A stretch of DNA of 64,000 nucleotides from Streptomyces sp. Tu 3180 (GCF_009852415.1 NZ_WOXS01000002.1:5868001-5932000), one strand, 5' to 3'; counted from the stretch's first letter, positions 44,920 to 54,906 are shown. A program made the numbers and translations. Notes: a model not told the origin generated them from the letters alone.

Positions 44920-45123
44920 ATGGCAAAGGCGCTTCTCGGTTACGTCGGCGGCTCCGACCCTCGACTCCTCGCCGAGATGCGACGGCTCCAGCAGCGCGTC
45001 CAGGACCTGGAATCCGAGCTCGTACGGATCCAGGCGGAGAACGAAGCGCTGACGGCTGCCGCTTCTCACGACAGGATCATGGAGAGCGTTGACGCACACC
45101 AGGCGGAGCCTGCGCTCACCTGA
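44920..45123 (+). CDS. Small coiled-coil protein, function unknown
   Basis: 67 residues from ATG 44920 (GTGTGGAGGA upstream). MAKALLGYVGGSDPRLLAEM, then a heptad stretch (RRLQQRVQDLESELVRIQAE) giving one short coiled coil, and a disordered end. I do not know a named family; small proteins of this pattern occur upstream of smc in streptomycetes. No signal or membrane segment. Confidence 0.75.
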   Translation: MAKALLGYVGGSDPRLLAEMRRLQQRVQDLESELVRIQAENEALTAAASHDRIMESVDAHQAEPALT

Positions 45124-45317
45124 TCACTGCATCGCTGCACAACAGGACAGCAGTGGTCGGGCCGTCCGTCACAACCGCCAAGCAGTACAGAATTGCAAGG
45201 GACGCCACGGCGTCCCTTCTTTCTTGCCTCCTCGCCCCCGCCCCGCGCCCGCGTCCGGCCCCCCGGCACTCCTTGTCCCGCACATCCTTTCACCGTCTTC
45301 AACGTCTGGTGTGCCCT

Positions 45318-45346
45318 GCGCGTTCACCCGCGAAACCGCGCGTTCA
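45318..45346 (+). repeat. Direct repeat GCGCGTTCA upstream of smc
   Basis: GCGCGTTCA at 45318-45326 and 45338-45346, 20 bp apart (two helical turns), 38 nt before the smc start. Possible regulatory site. Confidence 0.5.
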
Positions 45347-45383
45347 TGGAGTGAGACCTCCCCGGCGGGTAGAGTCCGGCTGT

Positions 45384-48300
45384 GTGCACCTCAAGGCCCT
45401 GACCCTCCGAGGCTTCAAGTCGTTCGCCTCGGCCACCACGCTCCGGTTCGAACCGGGCATCACCTGCGTCGTGGGCCCGAACGGGTCGGGCAAGTCCAAC
45501 GTGGTGGACGCGCTCAGCTGGGTCATGGGCGAGCAGGGCGCCAAGTCGCTGCGCGGCGGCAAGATGGAGGACGTCATCTTCGCCGGCACCACCGGCCGCC
45601 CGCCGCTGGGCCGCGCCGAGGTGTCGCTGACCATCGACAACTCCGACGGGGCGCTGCCCATCGAGTACTCCGAGGTCACCATCACGCGGATCATGTTCCG
45701 CAACGGCGGCAGCGAGTACCAGATCAACGGCGACACCTGCCGCCTCCTCGACATCCAGGAGCTGCTCTCCGACTCCGGCATCGGCCGCGAGATGCACGTG
45801 ATCGTCGGCCAGGGCCAGCTCGACTCCGTGCTGCACGCCGACCCCATGGGCCGCCGCGCCTTCATCGAGGAGGCCGCCGGCGTCCTCAAGCACCGCAAGC
45901 GCAAGGAGAAGGCGCTGCGCAAGCTGGACGCGATGCAGGCCAACCTCGCGCGCGTGCAGGACCTCACCGACGAGCTCAGGAGGCAGCTCAAGCCCCTCGG
46001 CCGCCAGGCGGCGGTCGCCCGCAGGGCCGCCGTCATCCAGGCCGACCTGCGCGACGCCCGGCTGCGCCTGCTTGCCGACGACCTCGTACGGCTGCGCGAG
46101 GCCCTCGAGGCGGAGATCGCCGACGAGGCCGCCCTGAAGGAGCGCAAGGAGGCGGCCGAGCGGGAGCTGGGAAAGGCCCTCCGGCGCGAGGCCCTGCTGG
46201 AGGAGGAGGTGCGCCGGCTCGTCCCGCGGCTGCAGGACGCCCAGCAGACCTGGTACGAGCTCTCCCAGCTCGCCGAGCGGGTGCGCGGCACGATCTCGCT
46301 GGCCGACGCGCGGGTGAAGAGCGCCACCTCCGCGCCCCCCGAGGAGCGGCGCGGCCGCGACCCCGAGGACATGGAGCGCGAGGCCGCCCGCATCCGCGAA
46401 CAGGAGGCCGAGCTGGAGGCGGCCCTGGAGGCGGCCGAGCGCGCCCTGGAGGACACGGTCGCCCACCGCGCCGAACTGGAGCGCGAACTGGCCCAGGAGG
46501 AACGGCGCCTGAAGGACGCCGCCCGCGCCATCGCCGACCGGCGCGAAGGACTCGCCCGGCTCAAGGCCCAGGTGGGTGCCGCCCGTTCGCGTGCCGCCGC
46601 CGCCCAGTCCGAGGTCGAGCGCCTGGCCGCCGCCCGTGACGAGGCCCAGGAGCGGGCCGTCGCCGCCCAGGAGGAGTACGAGGCGCTCAGGGCCGAGGTC
46701 GACGGCCTCGACGCCGACGACGTGGAACTCGCCGAGCGGCACGAGACGGCCAGGAGCCGGCTGGCCGAGGCGGAGAGCGCCCTGGGCACCGCCCGCGAGG
46801 CGGCCACCGCGGCCGAGCGCGAGCGGGCCGCGACCCGGGCCCGTCACGAGGCCCTCGCCCTGGGCCTGCGCCGCAAGGACGGCACCGGGGCGCTGCTCGC
46901 GGCCGAGGACCGGCTCACCGGACTGCTGGGGCCGGCCGCCGAACTCCTCACCGTGGCGCCCGGCCACGAGACCGCCCTGGCCGCCGCCTTCGGCGCCGCC
47001 GCCGACGCCCTCGCGGTGACGTCCCCGTCGGACGCCGCCGACGCCCTGCGCCTGCTGCGCAAGCAGGACGCCGGCCGGGCCGCCCTGCTGCTCGCCGGTG
47101 CCCCCGACGAGGTACCGCGGCAGCCACGGGCCGACGGGCCGCCGTACGCCGCCGACCTGGTGCGCGGGCCCGCCGCCCTGCTGCCCGCCGTGCGGCGGCT
47201 GCTGCGCGGGATCGTCGTCGTGGGCACCCTGGAGGACGCCGAGGACCTCGTCCGCGCCCGGCCCGACCTGACCGCCGTCACCGCCGAGGGCGATCTGCTG
47301 GGAGCGCACTTCGCGCAGGGCGGGTCCGCCGGGGCGCCCAGCCTCCTGGAGGTGCAGGCGTCCGTGGACGAGGCCGCCGCCGAGCTGGAGGAGCTGGAGG
47401 TGCGGTGCGGGGAGCTGGCCGGGGCGCAGGCCGCGGCGGCCGAGCGGCGCAGGGAGTGCGCGGCCCTCGTCGAGGAGCTGGGGGAGCGGCGCCGGGCCGC
47501 CGACCGGGAGAAGTCCGCCGTCGCCCAGCGGCTCGGGCGGCTCGCCGGGCAGGCGCGCGGTGCCGCCGGGGAGGCCGAGCGGGCCGGCGCCGCCGCGACC
47601 CGTGCCCGGGAGGCACTCGACACGGCGCTCGCCGAGGTCGAGGAGCTCGCCGAGCGGCTCGCCGTCGCGGAGGAGAGCGACCCCTTCGGGGAGGGGGGGA
47701 CGGAGGAGCCCGACACCTCCGTGCGCGACCGGCTCGCCGCCGACGGCGCCAACGCCCGCCAGACCGAGATGGAGGCCCGCCTCCAGGTCCGTACCCACGA
47801 GGAGCGGGTCAAGGGGCTCGCCGGGCGGGCCGACTCCCTGGACCGGGCCGCCCGCGCCGAGCGCGAGGCACGCGCGCGGGCCGAGCAGCGGCGGGCCCGG
47901 CTGCGGCACGAGGCGGCCGTCGCCGCGGCCGTCGCCTCCGGCGCCCGGCAGCTGCTGGCGCACGTCGAGGTCTCCCTCGCCCGCGCCGACGAGGAGCGCA
48001 CCGCCGCCGAGGCCGCCAAGGCCCACCACGAGCGGGAACTCGCCCGCGCCCGGAGCGAGGGACGCGATCTCAAGGCGGAACTCGACAAGTTGACGGATTC
48101 GGTCCACCGGGGCGAGGTACTCGGCGCCGAGAAGCGGCTGCGGATCGAGCAGCTGGAGACCAAGGCGCTGGAGGAACTGGGTGTCGAACCGGCCGGGCTG
48201 GTGGCGGAGTACGGGCCGCACCAGCCGGTGCCGCCCTCGCCCCCCGCCGAGGGCGAGCAGCTGCCGGAGGACCCGGACCATCCGCGCAACAGGCCCCGCC

Positions 48301-48953
48301 CCTTCGTGCGGGCCGAGCAGGAGAAGCGCCTGAAGGCCGCCGAGCGCGCGTACCAGCAGCTCGGCAAGGTGAACCCGCTCGCCCTGGAGGAGTTCGCGGC
48401 GCTCGAGGAACGCCACCAGTTCCTCAGCGAGCAGCTGGAGGACCTGAAGAAGACCCGCGCGGACCTGCTCCAGGTCGTCAAGGAGGTCGACGAACGCGTC
48501 GAGCAGGTCTTCACCGAGGCCTACCGCGACACGGCCCGCGAGTTCGAGGGCGTCTTCTCCCGCCTGTTCCCGGGCGGTGAGGGGCGCCTGGTGCTGACCG
48601 ACCCCGACAACATGCTCACCACGGGCGTGGACGTCGAGGCCCGCCCGCCGGGCAAGAAGGTCAAGCGGCTGTCGCTGCTCTCGGGCGGGGAGCGGTCGCT
48701 GACCGCCGTGGCCCTGCTCGTGTCGATCTTCAAGGCGCGGCCCAGCCCGTTCTACGTGATGGACGAGGTCGAGGCCGCCCTCGACGACACCAACCTCCAG
48801 CGGCTGATCCGGATCATGCAGGAGCTGCAGGAGGCCTCGCAGCTGATCGTGATCACCCATCAGAAGCGCACCATGGAGGTCGCCGACGCGCTCTACGGCG
48901 TCTCCATGCAGGGCGACGGCGTGTCCAAGGTCATCAGCCAGCGGCTGCGCTAG
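45384..48953 (+). CDS. smc: Chromosome segregation protein SMC
   Basis: 1189 residues, GTG start (VHLKALTLRGFKSFASATTL). Condensin-type ATPase that with ScpA/ScpB organises and separates chromosomes, notably in sporulation septation. Walker A VGPNGSGKSNVVDAL, Q-loop region, a ~330-residue N coiled coil, hinge ~residues 510-660 with Gly-rich AQGGSAGAPSLLEVQ, C coiled coil, signature LSGGERSLTAVALL and Walker B YVMDEVEAALDDTN. Typical length for Streptomyces. ScpA/B are not in the window. Confidence 0.97.
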   Translation: MHLKALTLRGFKSFASATTLRFEPGITCVVGPNGSGKSNVVDALSWVMGEQGAKSLRGGKMEDVIFAGTTGRPPLGRAEVSLTIDNSDGALPIEYSEVTITRIMFRNGGSEYQINGDTCRLLDIQELLSDSGIGREMHVIVGQGQLDSVLHADPMGRRAFIEEAAGVLKHRKRKEKALRKLDAMQANLARVQDLTDELRRQLKPLGRQAAVARRAAVIQADLRDARLRLLADDLVRLREALEAEIADEAALKERKEAAERELGKALRREALLEEEVRRLVPRLQDAQQTWYELSQLAERVRGTISLADARVKSATSAPPEERRGRDPEDMEREAARIREQEAELEAALEAAERALEDTVAHRAELERELAQEERRLKDAARAIADRREGLARLKAQVGAARSRAAAAQSEVERLAAARDEAQERAVAAQEEYEALRAEVDGLDADDVELAERHETARSRLAEAESALGTAREAATAAERERAATRARHEALALGLRRKDGTGALLAAEDRLTGLLGPAAELLTVAPGHETALAAAFGAAADALAVTSPSDAADALRLLRKQDAGRAALLLAGAPDEVPRQPRADGPPYAADLVRGPAALLPAVRRLLRGIVVVGTLEDAEDLVRARPDLTAVTAEGDLLGAHFAQGGSAGAPSLLEVQASVDEAAAELEELEVRCGELAGAQAAAAERRRECAALVEELGERRRAADREKSAVAQRLGRLAGQARGAAGEAERAGAAATRAREALDTALAEVEELAERLAVAEESDPFGEGGTEEPDTSVRDRLAADGANARQTEMEARLQVRTHEERVKGLAGRADSLDRAARAEREARARAEQRRARLRHEAAVAAAVASGARQLLAHVEVSLARADEERTAAEAAKAHHERELARARSEGRDLKAELDKLTDSVHRGEVLGAEKRLRIEQLETKALEELGVEPAGLVAEYGPHQPVPPSPPAEGEQLPEDPDHPRNRPRPFVRAEQEKRLKAAERAYQQLGKVNPLALEEFAALEERHQFLSEQLEDLKKTRADLLQVVKEVDERVEQVFTEAYRDTAREFEGVFSRLFPGGEGRLVLTDPDNMLTTGVDVEARPPGKKVKRLSLLSGGERSLTAVALLVSIFKARPSPFYVMDEVEAALDDTNLQRLIRIMQELQEASQLIVITHQKRTMEVADALYGVSMQGDGVSKVISQRLR

Positions 48954-49025
48954 AGGGGCACAGACTCTTCAACTTCTGAACGCATTCCCTCCTCGCGGGT
49001 CTCCAAGCTCACAGCTGCATGCCTA

Positions 49026-49053
49026 TTGACTTCAAAAATTGAAGACATATTCT
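49026..49053 (+). promoter_or_regulatory. Promoter with internal palindrome upstream of glcP
   Basis: TTGACT, 16 bp, TATTCT. The spacer carries CTTCAA-aaa-TTGAAG (49030-49044), a candidate repressor site. Additional CTTCA elements lie at 48967 and 49072-49087 (CTTCAGGTACCTTCAA). Confidence 0.6.
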
Positions 49054-49147
49054 CTGCCATGTTGCTTTTACCTTCAGGTACCTTCAAGTGGACCTCGAAG
49101 GGCTGACCCCCCATCCGGCGATGTTGCCGGTGGCCCGAGGAGTACAC

Positions 49148-50566
49148 GTGACCAGCACAGCGCAGGCACAGAAGTCAGGAGCCGAGGCGGCTCATCCCGA
49201 TCATCTCGGGCACGTCGTCTTCATCGCGGCGGCGGCCGCCATGGGTGGTTTCCTCTTCGGCTACGACAGTTCCGTGATCAACGGTGCCGTCGAGGCCATC
49301 CGTGACCGCTACGACATCGGCTCCGCGGCGCTGGCCCAGGTCATCGCCGTCGCCCTGATCGGCTGTGCCGTCGGCGCCGCGACCGCCGGCCGCATAGCCG
49401 ACCGCATCGGGCGCATCCGATGCATGCAGATCGCCGCGGTCCTGTTCACCGTCAGCGCCGTCGGCTCCGCGCTGCCCTTCTCGCTGTGGGACCTCGCCTT
49501 CTGGCGGGTCGTCGGCGGCTTCGCCATCGGCATGGCCTCGGTGATCGGCCCGGCCTACATCGCCGAGGTCGCCCCGCCCGCCTACCGCGGCCGGCTCGGC
49601 TCCTTCCAGCAGGCCGCGATCGTCGTCGGCATCGCCGTGTCGCAGCTGGTCAACTGGGGCATCCTGAACGCCGCCGGCGGCGACCAGCGCGGTGAGCTGA
49701 TGGGCCTGGAGGCCTGGCAGCTCATGCTCGGCGTCATGGTGATCCCCGCCGTCCTGTACGGCCTGCTCTCCTTCGCCATCCCCGAGTCCCCGCGCTACCT
49801 GATCTCCGTCGGCAAGCACGAGCGCGCCCGGCGGATCCTCGAAGAGGTCGAGGGCAGGGACGTCGACCTGACCGCCCGCGTCACCGAGATCGAGTCGGCG
49901 ATGCACCGCGAGGAGAAGTCGTCCTTCAAGGACCTGCTCGGCGGCAGCTTCTTCTTCAGGCCGATCGTCTGGATCGGTATCGGCCTGTCGGTGTTCCAGC
50001 AGTTCGTCGGCATCAACGTCGCGTTCTACTACTCCTCGACGCTGTGGCAGTCGGTCGGCGTCGACCCGACGGACTCGTTCTTCTACTCCTTCACCACGTC
50101 GATCATCAACATCGTGGGCACCGTCATCGCGATGATCTTCGTCGACCGCATCGGCCGCAGGCCGCTCGCGATCATCGGCTCCGTCGGCATGGTGATCGGC
50201 CTCGCGCTGGAGGCCTGGGCGTTCTCCTACGACCTCGTCGACGGACAGCTGCCCGCCACCCAGGGCTGGGTCGCCCTGATCGCCGCGCACGTCTTCGTCC
50301 TCTTCTTCGCCCTGTCCTGGGGCGTGGTCGTCTGGGTCATGCTCGGCGAGATGTTCCCCAACCGGATCCGCGCCGCCGCGCTCGGTGTCGCCGCCGCCGC
50401 GCAGTGGATCGCCAACTGGGCCATCACCGCGAGCTTCCCGTCGCTGGCCGACTGGAACCTGTCCGTCACCTACGTGATCTACACGGTGTTCGCCGCGCTC
50501 TCCATCCCGTTCGTCCTGAAGTTCGTGAAGGAGACGAAGGGCAAGGCACTGGAGGAGATGGGCTGA
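49148..50566 (+). CDS. glcP: Major facilitator sugar/proton symporter, glucose permease GlcP type
   Basis: 472 residues from GTG 49148 (AGGAG 5 nt upstream), the length of S. coelicolor GlcP. Twelve TM helices of the sugar-porter family: GGFLFGYDSSVINGAV, RIADRIGRIRCM (D-R-x-G-R loop 2-3), PESPRYLI, QQFVGINVAFYYS (sugar-binding QQ and N), VDRIGRRPL and PETKG-type end KETKGKALEEMG. Imports glucose for catabolism and repression in streptomycetes. The AT-rich palindromic promoter suggests substrate-induced regulation. Another hexose cannot be excluded. Confidence 0.9.
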   Translation: MTSTAQAQKSGAEAAHPDHLGHVVFIAAAAAMGGFLFGYDSSVINGAVEAIRDRYDIGSAALAQVIAVALIGCAVGAATAGRIADRIGRIRCMQIAAVLFTVSAVGSALPFSLWDLAFWRVVGGFAIGMASVIGPAYIAEVAPPAYRGRLGSFQQAAIVVGIAVSQLVNWGILNAAGGDQRGELMGLEAWQLMLGVMVIPAVLYGLLSFAIPESPRYLISVGKHERARRILEEVEGRDVDLTARVTEIESAMHREEKSSFKDLLGGSFFFRPIVWIGIGLSVFQQFVGINVAFYYSSTLWQSVGVDPTDSFFYSFTTSIINIVGTVIAMIFVDRIGRRPLAIIGSVGMVIGLALEAWAFSYDLVDGQLPATQGWVALIAAHVFVLFFALSWGVVVWVMLGEMFPNRIRAAALGVAAAAQWIANWAITASFPSLADWNLSVTYVIYTVFAALSIPFVLKFVKETKGKALEEMG

Positions 50567-50936
50567 CCCGCCCTCCCCGCGGCGGACGGGCCCGGCCCGT
50601 CCCGCGAGAGCCGGGGAGAAGGGCTCAAGTCCCCGCTGCCCCTCTCCTCGTACCCCCCACCGCCGCCCCGGCCCGGTACCGTCCGAGCCGGGGCGGCGCC
50701 CTGTGCGCGACGCCGTGCGCCGGGAAGCGTCCGCCCGGACCGGCGCCCGCTCCACGGGCGGCTCGCCGGCCACCGCGGCCGCCGGACGGCCACGGCCGGT
50801 GTCCGCGGGAACGGCGGCCCGGGCCGGCCGGCCGCGGGGCGGACACCGGCTGACGTGCCGTCGGACCACCGGACCGCCGGCGCCGCGCGGCGCGGCCCGT
50901 CCGGCACGGGCCGGCATCGGGGCGAGGGGGGTGCCC
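50567..50936. other. Spacer between glcP and ftsY
   Basis: 370 bp, very GC-rich. I see no gene, no clear promoter and no strong hairpin. Confidence 0.5.
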
Positions 50937-52160
50937 ATGGCTGATACTGGACGCGTTATGGACATCGTCATCCTTGCTGTAGTCATCGCCGTGGTCGTGT
51001 TCGGCGCGCTCGGCGGGCTCATCGTCGGGAGCAGGCGCAGGAAGCCGCTGCCCCCGCCACCGCCCGCCGCGCCCGACATCACCGCCCCGCCGGCCGAGCC
51101 GCACGTCGGCGAAGAGGCCGAGACGCCGCGGGAGGAGCCGCGGCGCACCATCGAGGAGGTTGATCTTCCGGTCGGCGGCCCTCCCGTCGTCATCGAGGAG
51201 CCGCCCACCGTCGAGGCTCCCCCGATCGAGATCCCGGAGCCCACCGCCGGACGTCTGATCCGGCTCCGCGCCCGGCTCTCCCGTTCGCAGAACGCCCTGG
51301 GCAAGGGCCTGCTCGTCCTGCTGTCCCGCGAGCACCTCGACGAGGACACCTGGGAGGAGATCGAGGACACCCTGCTCACCGCCGACGTCGGCGTGCAGCC
51401 CACCCAGGAGCTGGTCGAGCGGCTGCGCGAGCGCGTGAAGGTGCTCGGCACCCGCACCCCCGAGGAGCTGCGCGGCCTGCTCCGCCAGGAGCTGATCACG
51501 CTGGTCGGCCCCGAGATGGACCGCACCGTGCACACGCAGAACGCGGCCGGCGGCCCGGGCGTCGTGATGATCGTCGGTGTCAACGGCACCGGCAAGACCA
51601 CCACCACCGGCAAGCTCGCCCGCGTGCTGGTCGCCGACGGCAACACCGTCGTCCTCGGCGCCGCCGACACCTTCCGCGCCGCCGCCGCCGACCAGCTCCA
51701 GACCTGGGCCGAGCGGGTCGGCGCCCACACCGTGCGCGGTCCGGAGGGCGGCGACCCCGCCTCCGTCGCGTTCGACGCGGTCAAGGAGGGCAAGGAGATG
51801 GCCGCGGACGCCGTGCTCATCGACACCGCCGGCCGCCTGCACACCAAGACCGGTCTCATGGACGAGCTCGGCAAGGTCAAGCGCGTCGTGGAGAAGCAGG
51901 CCCCGCTGGACGAGGTGCTGCTCGTGCTCGACGCCACCACCGGTCAGAACGGACTCATCCAGGCCCGGGTCTTCGCCGAGGTCGTCGACATCACCGGCAT
52001 CGTGCTCACCAAGCTGGACGGCACGGCCAAGGGCGGCATCGTGATCGCCGTCCAGCGCGAGCTGGGCGTCCCGGTGAAGCTGGTCGGTCTCGGCGAGGGC
52101 GCGGACGACCTGGCTCCGTTCGAGCCGGAGGCGTTCGTGGACGCGCTCATCGGAGACTGA
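50937..52160 (+). CDS. ftsY: Signal recognition particle receptor FtsY
   Basis: 407 residues from ATG 50937, chosen for the GAGGGGGG site; ATG 50958 (MDIVILAVVIAVVVFGALGG) is an alternative. An N-terminal TM helix anchors it directly to the membrane, as in actinobacteria, followed by an acidic/Pro-rich A segment (PPRRTIEEV). N domain at ~residues 95-180, G domain with GVNGTGKTTTTGKLA, ADTFRAAAADQL, DTAGRLHTK, TKLDGTAKGG. Binds SRP (Ffh, encoded at 59.5 kb) for cotranslational insertion. Confidence 0.96.
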   Translation: MADTGRVMDIVILAVVIAVVVFGALGGLIVGSRRRKPLPPPPPAAPDITAPPAEPHVGEEAETPREEPRRTIEEVDLPVGGPPVVIEEPPTVEAPPIEIPEPTAGRLIRLRARLSRSQNALGKGLLVLLSREHLDEDTWEEIEDTLLTADVGVQPTQELVERLRERVKVLGTRTPEELRGLLRQELITLVGPEMDRTVHTQNAAGGPGVVMIVGVNGTGKTTTTGKLARVLVADGNTVVLGAADTFRAAAADQLQTWAERVGAHTVRGPEGGDPASVAFDAVKEGKEMAADAVLIDTAGRLHTKTGLMDELGKVKRVVEKQAPLDEVLLVLDATTGQNGLIQARVFAEVVDITGIVLTKLDGTAKGGIVIAVQRELGVPVKLVGLGEGADDLAPFEPEAFVDALIGD

Positions 52161-52197
52161 GCCCCGGGCCCCGAGGCCCGTCCGGCAGACGCGAGGA

Positions 52198-52233
52198 AGC
52201 GCCCGCCCCCGAATCGGTCGGGGGACGGGCGCT
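52198..52233. terminator. Terminator between ftsY and the prim-pol gene
   Basis: Stem of 8+7 bp with one bulge (AGCGCCCG-CCCCCGA with TCGGGGG-a-CGGGCGCT), 5-nt loop; serves both converging genes. Confidence 0.75.
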
Positions 52234-52295
52234 CCGCCGTGTGCGGGGCCGGCTCCGCGGGGGCGACGGCCCCGGCGGTCCGCCGCACCGGAGGG

Positions 52296-52961
52296 CTACG
52301 CCCGCGACCGGTGCGCCACGTACGCCAGCGTGCCGAGCACCAGCCGGGCCTCGGGCGGCCGGGACGCGGAGTCCAGGGCGGGGGAGCGCAGCCAGCGCAC
52401 CGGGCCGAGGCCGCCCCGGTCGGACGGCGGTGCCGTGATGTGCGTGCCGGGTCCGAGGCCCCGCAGGTCGAGGGCGGCCGGGTCGTCCCAGCCCATGCGG
52501 TAGAGCAGCTCGGGCAGCGCGGCGGCGGCGCCGGGGGCGACGAAGAAGTGGGCGCGGCCGTCCGGGGTGGCGGTGACCGGGCCGACCGGCAGGCCCATGC
52601 GCTCCAGCCGGGCCAGGGCGCGGCGGCCGGCGGGTTCGGCGACGTCGATGACGTCGAACGCCCGCCCGACCGGCAGCATCACCGAGGCTCCGGGGAACTC
52701 GGCCCAGGTCCCGGTCGCCGCGTCCAGCGGTGCGCCGGCGGAGATCACCGGCGCGAAGTCCAGCGGGTGCGCGCCCGGTGCCCGGCAGTCGGTCCGGCCG
52801 CAGGAACAGGCGCCCGCGACGGCCCGGACGCCCGGCACCACGTCCCAGCCCCACAGCCCGGTGTACTCCGCCACGGCGGTGGCGTCCGACGAGCGGCCCC
52901 GGCGGCGCGAGCCGGACCGGATGTCGCGGATGCCCCGACTGATGCCGATCGTGAAACCCAT
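52296..52961 (-). CDS. Bifunctional DNA primase/polymerase (prim-pol) domain protein
   Basis: 221 residues from ATG 52961 with GGAGGGGGC upstream; the frame opens to 53144 without conservation. Prim-pol (AEP) N-terminal domain: GLWGWDVVPGVRAV, CSCGRTDCRAPGAHP (Cys cluster preceding the domain), FDVIDVAE with the catalytic acidic strand, GTHITAPPSDRGG. There is no helicase or plasmid-replication domain, so it is a stand-alone chromosomal copy. Function unknown. Confidence 0.85.
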   Translation of the reverse strand: MGFTIGISRGIRDIRSGSRRRGRSSDATAVAEYTGLWGWDVVPGVRAVAGACSCGRTDCRAPGAHPLDFAPVISAGAPLDAATGTWAEFPGASVMLPVGRAFDVIDVAEPAGRRALARLERMGLPVGPVTATPDGRAHFFVAPGAAAALPELLYRMGWDDPAALDLRGLGPGTHITAPPSDRGGLGPVRWLRSPALDSASRPPEARLVLGTLAYVAHRSRA

Positions 52962-53409
52962 GCCCCCTCCAACGGGTCCGATGTACCGATGGTTACGCAG
53001 CGGACGCGCACCGTGACGCTCTGTATTCCCACTTCCCCGTGCCGCTCCGCTCAGTCGGCGCCCCGAAGCGTCCAGGGGTGGCGTGTTCCACGGTGCGCGC
53101 CCCTGTGTGCATCGCTGCATCCACTTCTGGCTGTCCTGTGTCAAGTGAATCGTGGGTTGACGACCGTGAGTTCATACGAAGGGGTGGCGAATGGTGGCGA
53201 TTGCGGTTCCGTCATGGTGGGACGGGTGATCGTAGGACTACGTTGAGTGCACGGCTTCTTGGGGCACATGCACTCGTGGGTATGCCGGAGGCAACTCGAC
53301 TTCCCGTTCGGAGGGTGGCAACCGCCGGACGGGCGACCCCGGCGACCGGCATTCTGATAAGGCTTGGCGCACTCGGCGACAAGTGGTCTTCAGGGATGGG
53401 GGCGTTCCA
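52962..53409. promoter_or_regulatory. Divergent promoter region of the prim-pol gene and nsdA
   Basis: 448 bp without a gene. TTGACG near 53157 is a candidate -35; no convincing -10 follows at 17 bp. TAGGACTACGT near 53231 is a second weak candidate. Confidence 0.35.
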
Positions 53410-54906
53410 GTGAGCGGCAACGGCGGTGGCGGGACGAATGCTGCGAGCGCGGAGAAACGTCCGAACGAACTCCTCGCCTCGTGGTTCGTCCGCAGCGGCT
53501 GGTCCAAGGGCGAGCTCGCCCGCCAGGTCAACCGCAGAGCACGCCAGTTGGGCGCCAACCACATCTCCACCGACACCTCGCGCGTGCGCCGCTGGCTGGA
53601 CGGCGAGAACCCGCGCGAGCCGATCCCCAGGATCCTGTCCGAGCTCTTCTCCGAACGCTTCGGCGTCGTGGTCTCCGTCGAGGACCTGGGCCTGCGCACC
53701 GCCCGCCCGTCACCCTCCGCGACCGGCGTCGACCTGCCCTGGACGGGCCCGCAGACCGTGGCCCTGCTCAGCGAGTTCTCGCGCAGCGACCTGATGCTGG
53801 CGCGGCGCGGCTTCCTCGGGAGCTCGCTGGCCCTCTCCGCGGGCCCGCCCCTCATCGAGCCCCTGCAGCGCTGGCTCGTCCCCGCCCCGTCCGCCCCGCA
53901 GTCCCGGCCCGATCCGGACCCGGCGTCGTCCGCCGGGCGGGCCCGGGGCCGGCTGTCCAAACCCGAGCTGGACCTGCTGGAGACCACCACCGTGATGTTC
54001 CGGCAGTGGGACGCCCAGTGCGGCGGCGGCCTGCGCCGCAAGGCGGTCGTCGGCCAGCTGCACGAGGTGACGGACCTGCTCCAGGAACCCCAGCCCGAGG
54101 CCACCACCCGGCGGCTGTTCAAGGTCGCCGCCGAACTGGCCGAACTGGCCGGCTGGATGTCGTACGACGTGGGGCTCCAGCCCACCGCGCAGAAGTACTT
54201 CGTGCTCGCCCTGCACGCCGCCAAGGAGGCCGGCGACCGGCCGCTCGGCTCCTACGTGCTGTCCAACATGAGCCGGCAGATGATCCACCTCGGCCGGCCC
54301 GAGGACGCCCTGGAGCTGATCCACCTCGCGCAGTACGGCAGCCGGGACTGCGCGAGCCCGCGCACCCAGTCGATGCTGTACGCCATGGAGGCCCGCGCCT
54401 ACGCCAACATGGGCCAGCCGGGCCGGTGCAAGCGGGCGGTCAGGATGGCCGAGGACACCTTCGCCGAGGCCGCCGAGTGGGACGAGCCGGACCCCGACTG
54501 GATCCGCTTCTTCTCCGAGGCCGAGCTGTACGCCGAGAACTCCCACTCCTTCCGCGACCTCGCCTACGTCGCCGGCCGCAGCCCCACCTACGCCTCCCTC
54601 GCCGAGCCGCTCATGAAGCGGGCCGTGGAGCTGTTCGGCCAGGAGGGCGGCGAGCACCAGCGGTCCTACGCCCTCAACCTGATCGGCATGGCCACGGTGC
54701 ACCTGCTCCAGCGGGAGCCCGAACAGAGCGTGGTCTTCGCCACCGAGGCCATCAAGGCGGCCAAAAAGGTCCGTTCCGAACGCGTCAACACTCGTATCCG
54801 AAAGACGGTCGACACGGCCGTGCGCGACTTCGGGGACCTCGCCGACGTCGTCGACCTCACCGAGCGGCTCGCGGCCGAGCTGCCCGAGAACGCGGAGGCG
54901 GTCTGA
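53410..54906 (+). CDS. nsdA: NsdA: TPR-type negative regulator of differentiation and antibiotic production
   Basis: 498 residues, GTG start. N-terminal HTH-like segment (NELLASWFVRSGWSKGELAR, then DTSRVRRWLDGENPREPIPR), a disordered Pro/Ala linker, and a C-terminal TPR-like helical array (SYVLSNMSRQMIHLGRPEDA, ARAYANMGQPGRCKRAVRMA). In S. coelicolor disruption raises actinorhodin and CDA and increases sporulation. Position between ftsY and amtB and the length agree. The molecular mechanism is not established. Confidence 0.9.
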   Translation: MSGNGGGGTNAASAEKRPNELLASWFVRSGWSKGELARQVNRRARQLGANHISTDTSRVRRWLDGENPREPIPRILSELFSERFGVVVSVEDLGLRTARPSPSATGVDLPWTGPQTVALLSEFSRSDLMLARRGFLGSSLALSAGPPLIEPLQRWLVPAPSAPQSRPDPDPASSAGRARGRLSKPELDLLETTTVMFRQWDAQCGGGLRRKAVVGQLHEVTDLLQEPQPEATTRRLFKVAAELAELAGWMSYDVGLQPTAQKYFVLALHAAKEAGDRPLGSYVLSNMSRQMIHLGRPEDALELIHLAQYGSRDCASPRTQSMLYAMEARAYANMGQPGRCKRAVRMAEDTFAEAAEWDEPDPDWIRFFSEAELYAENSHSFRDLAYVAGRSPTYASLAEPLMKRAVELFGQEGGEHQRSYALNLIGMATVHLLQREPEQSVVFATEAIKAAKKVRSERVNTRIRKTVDTAVRDFGDLADVVDLTERLAAELPENAEAV

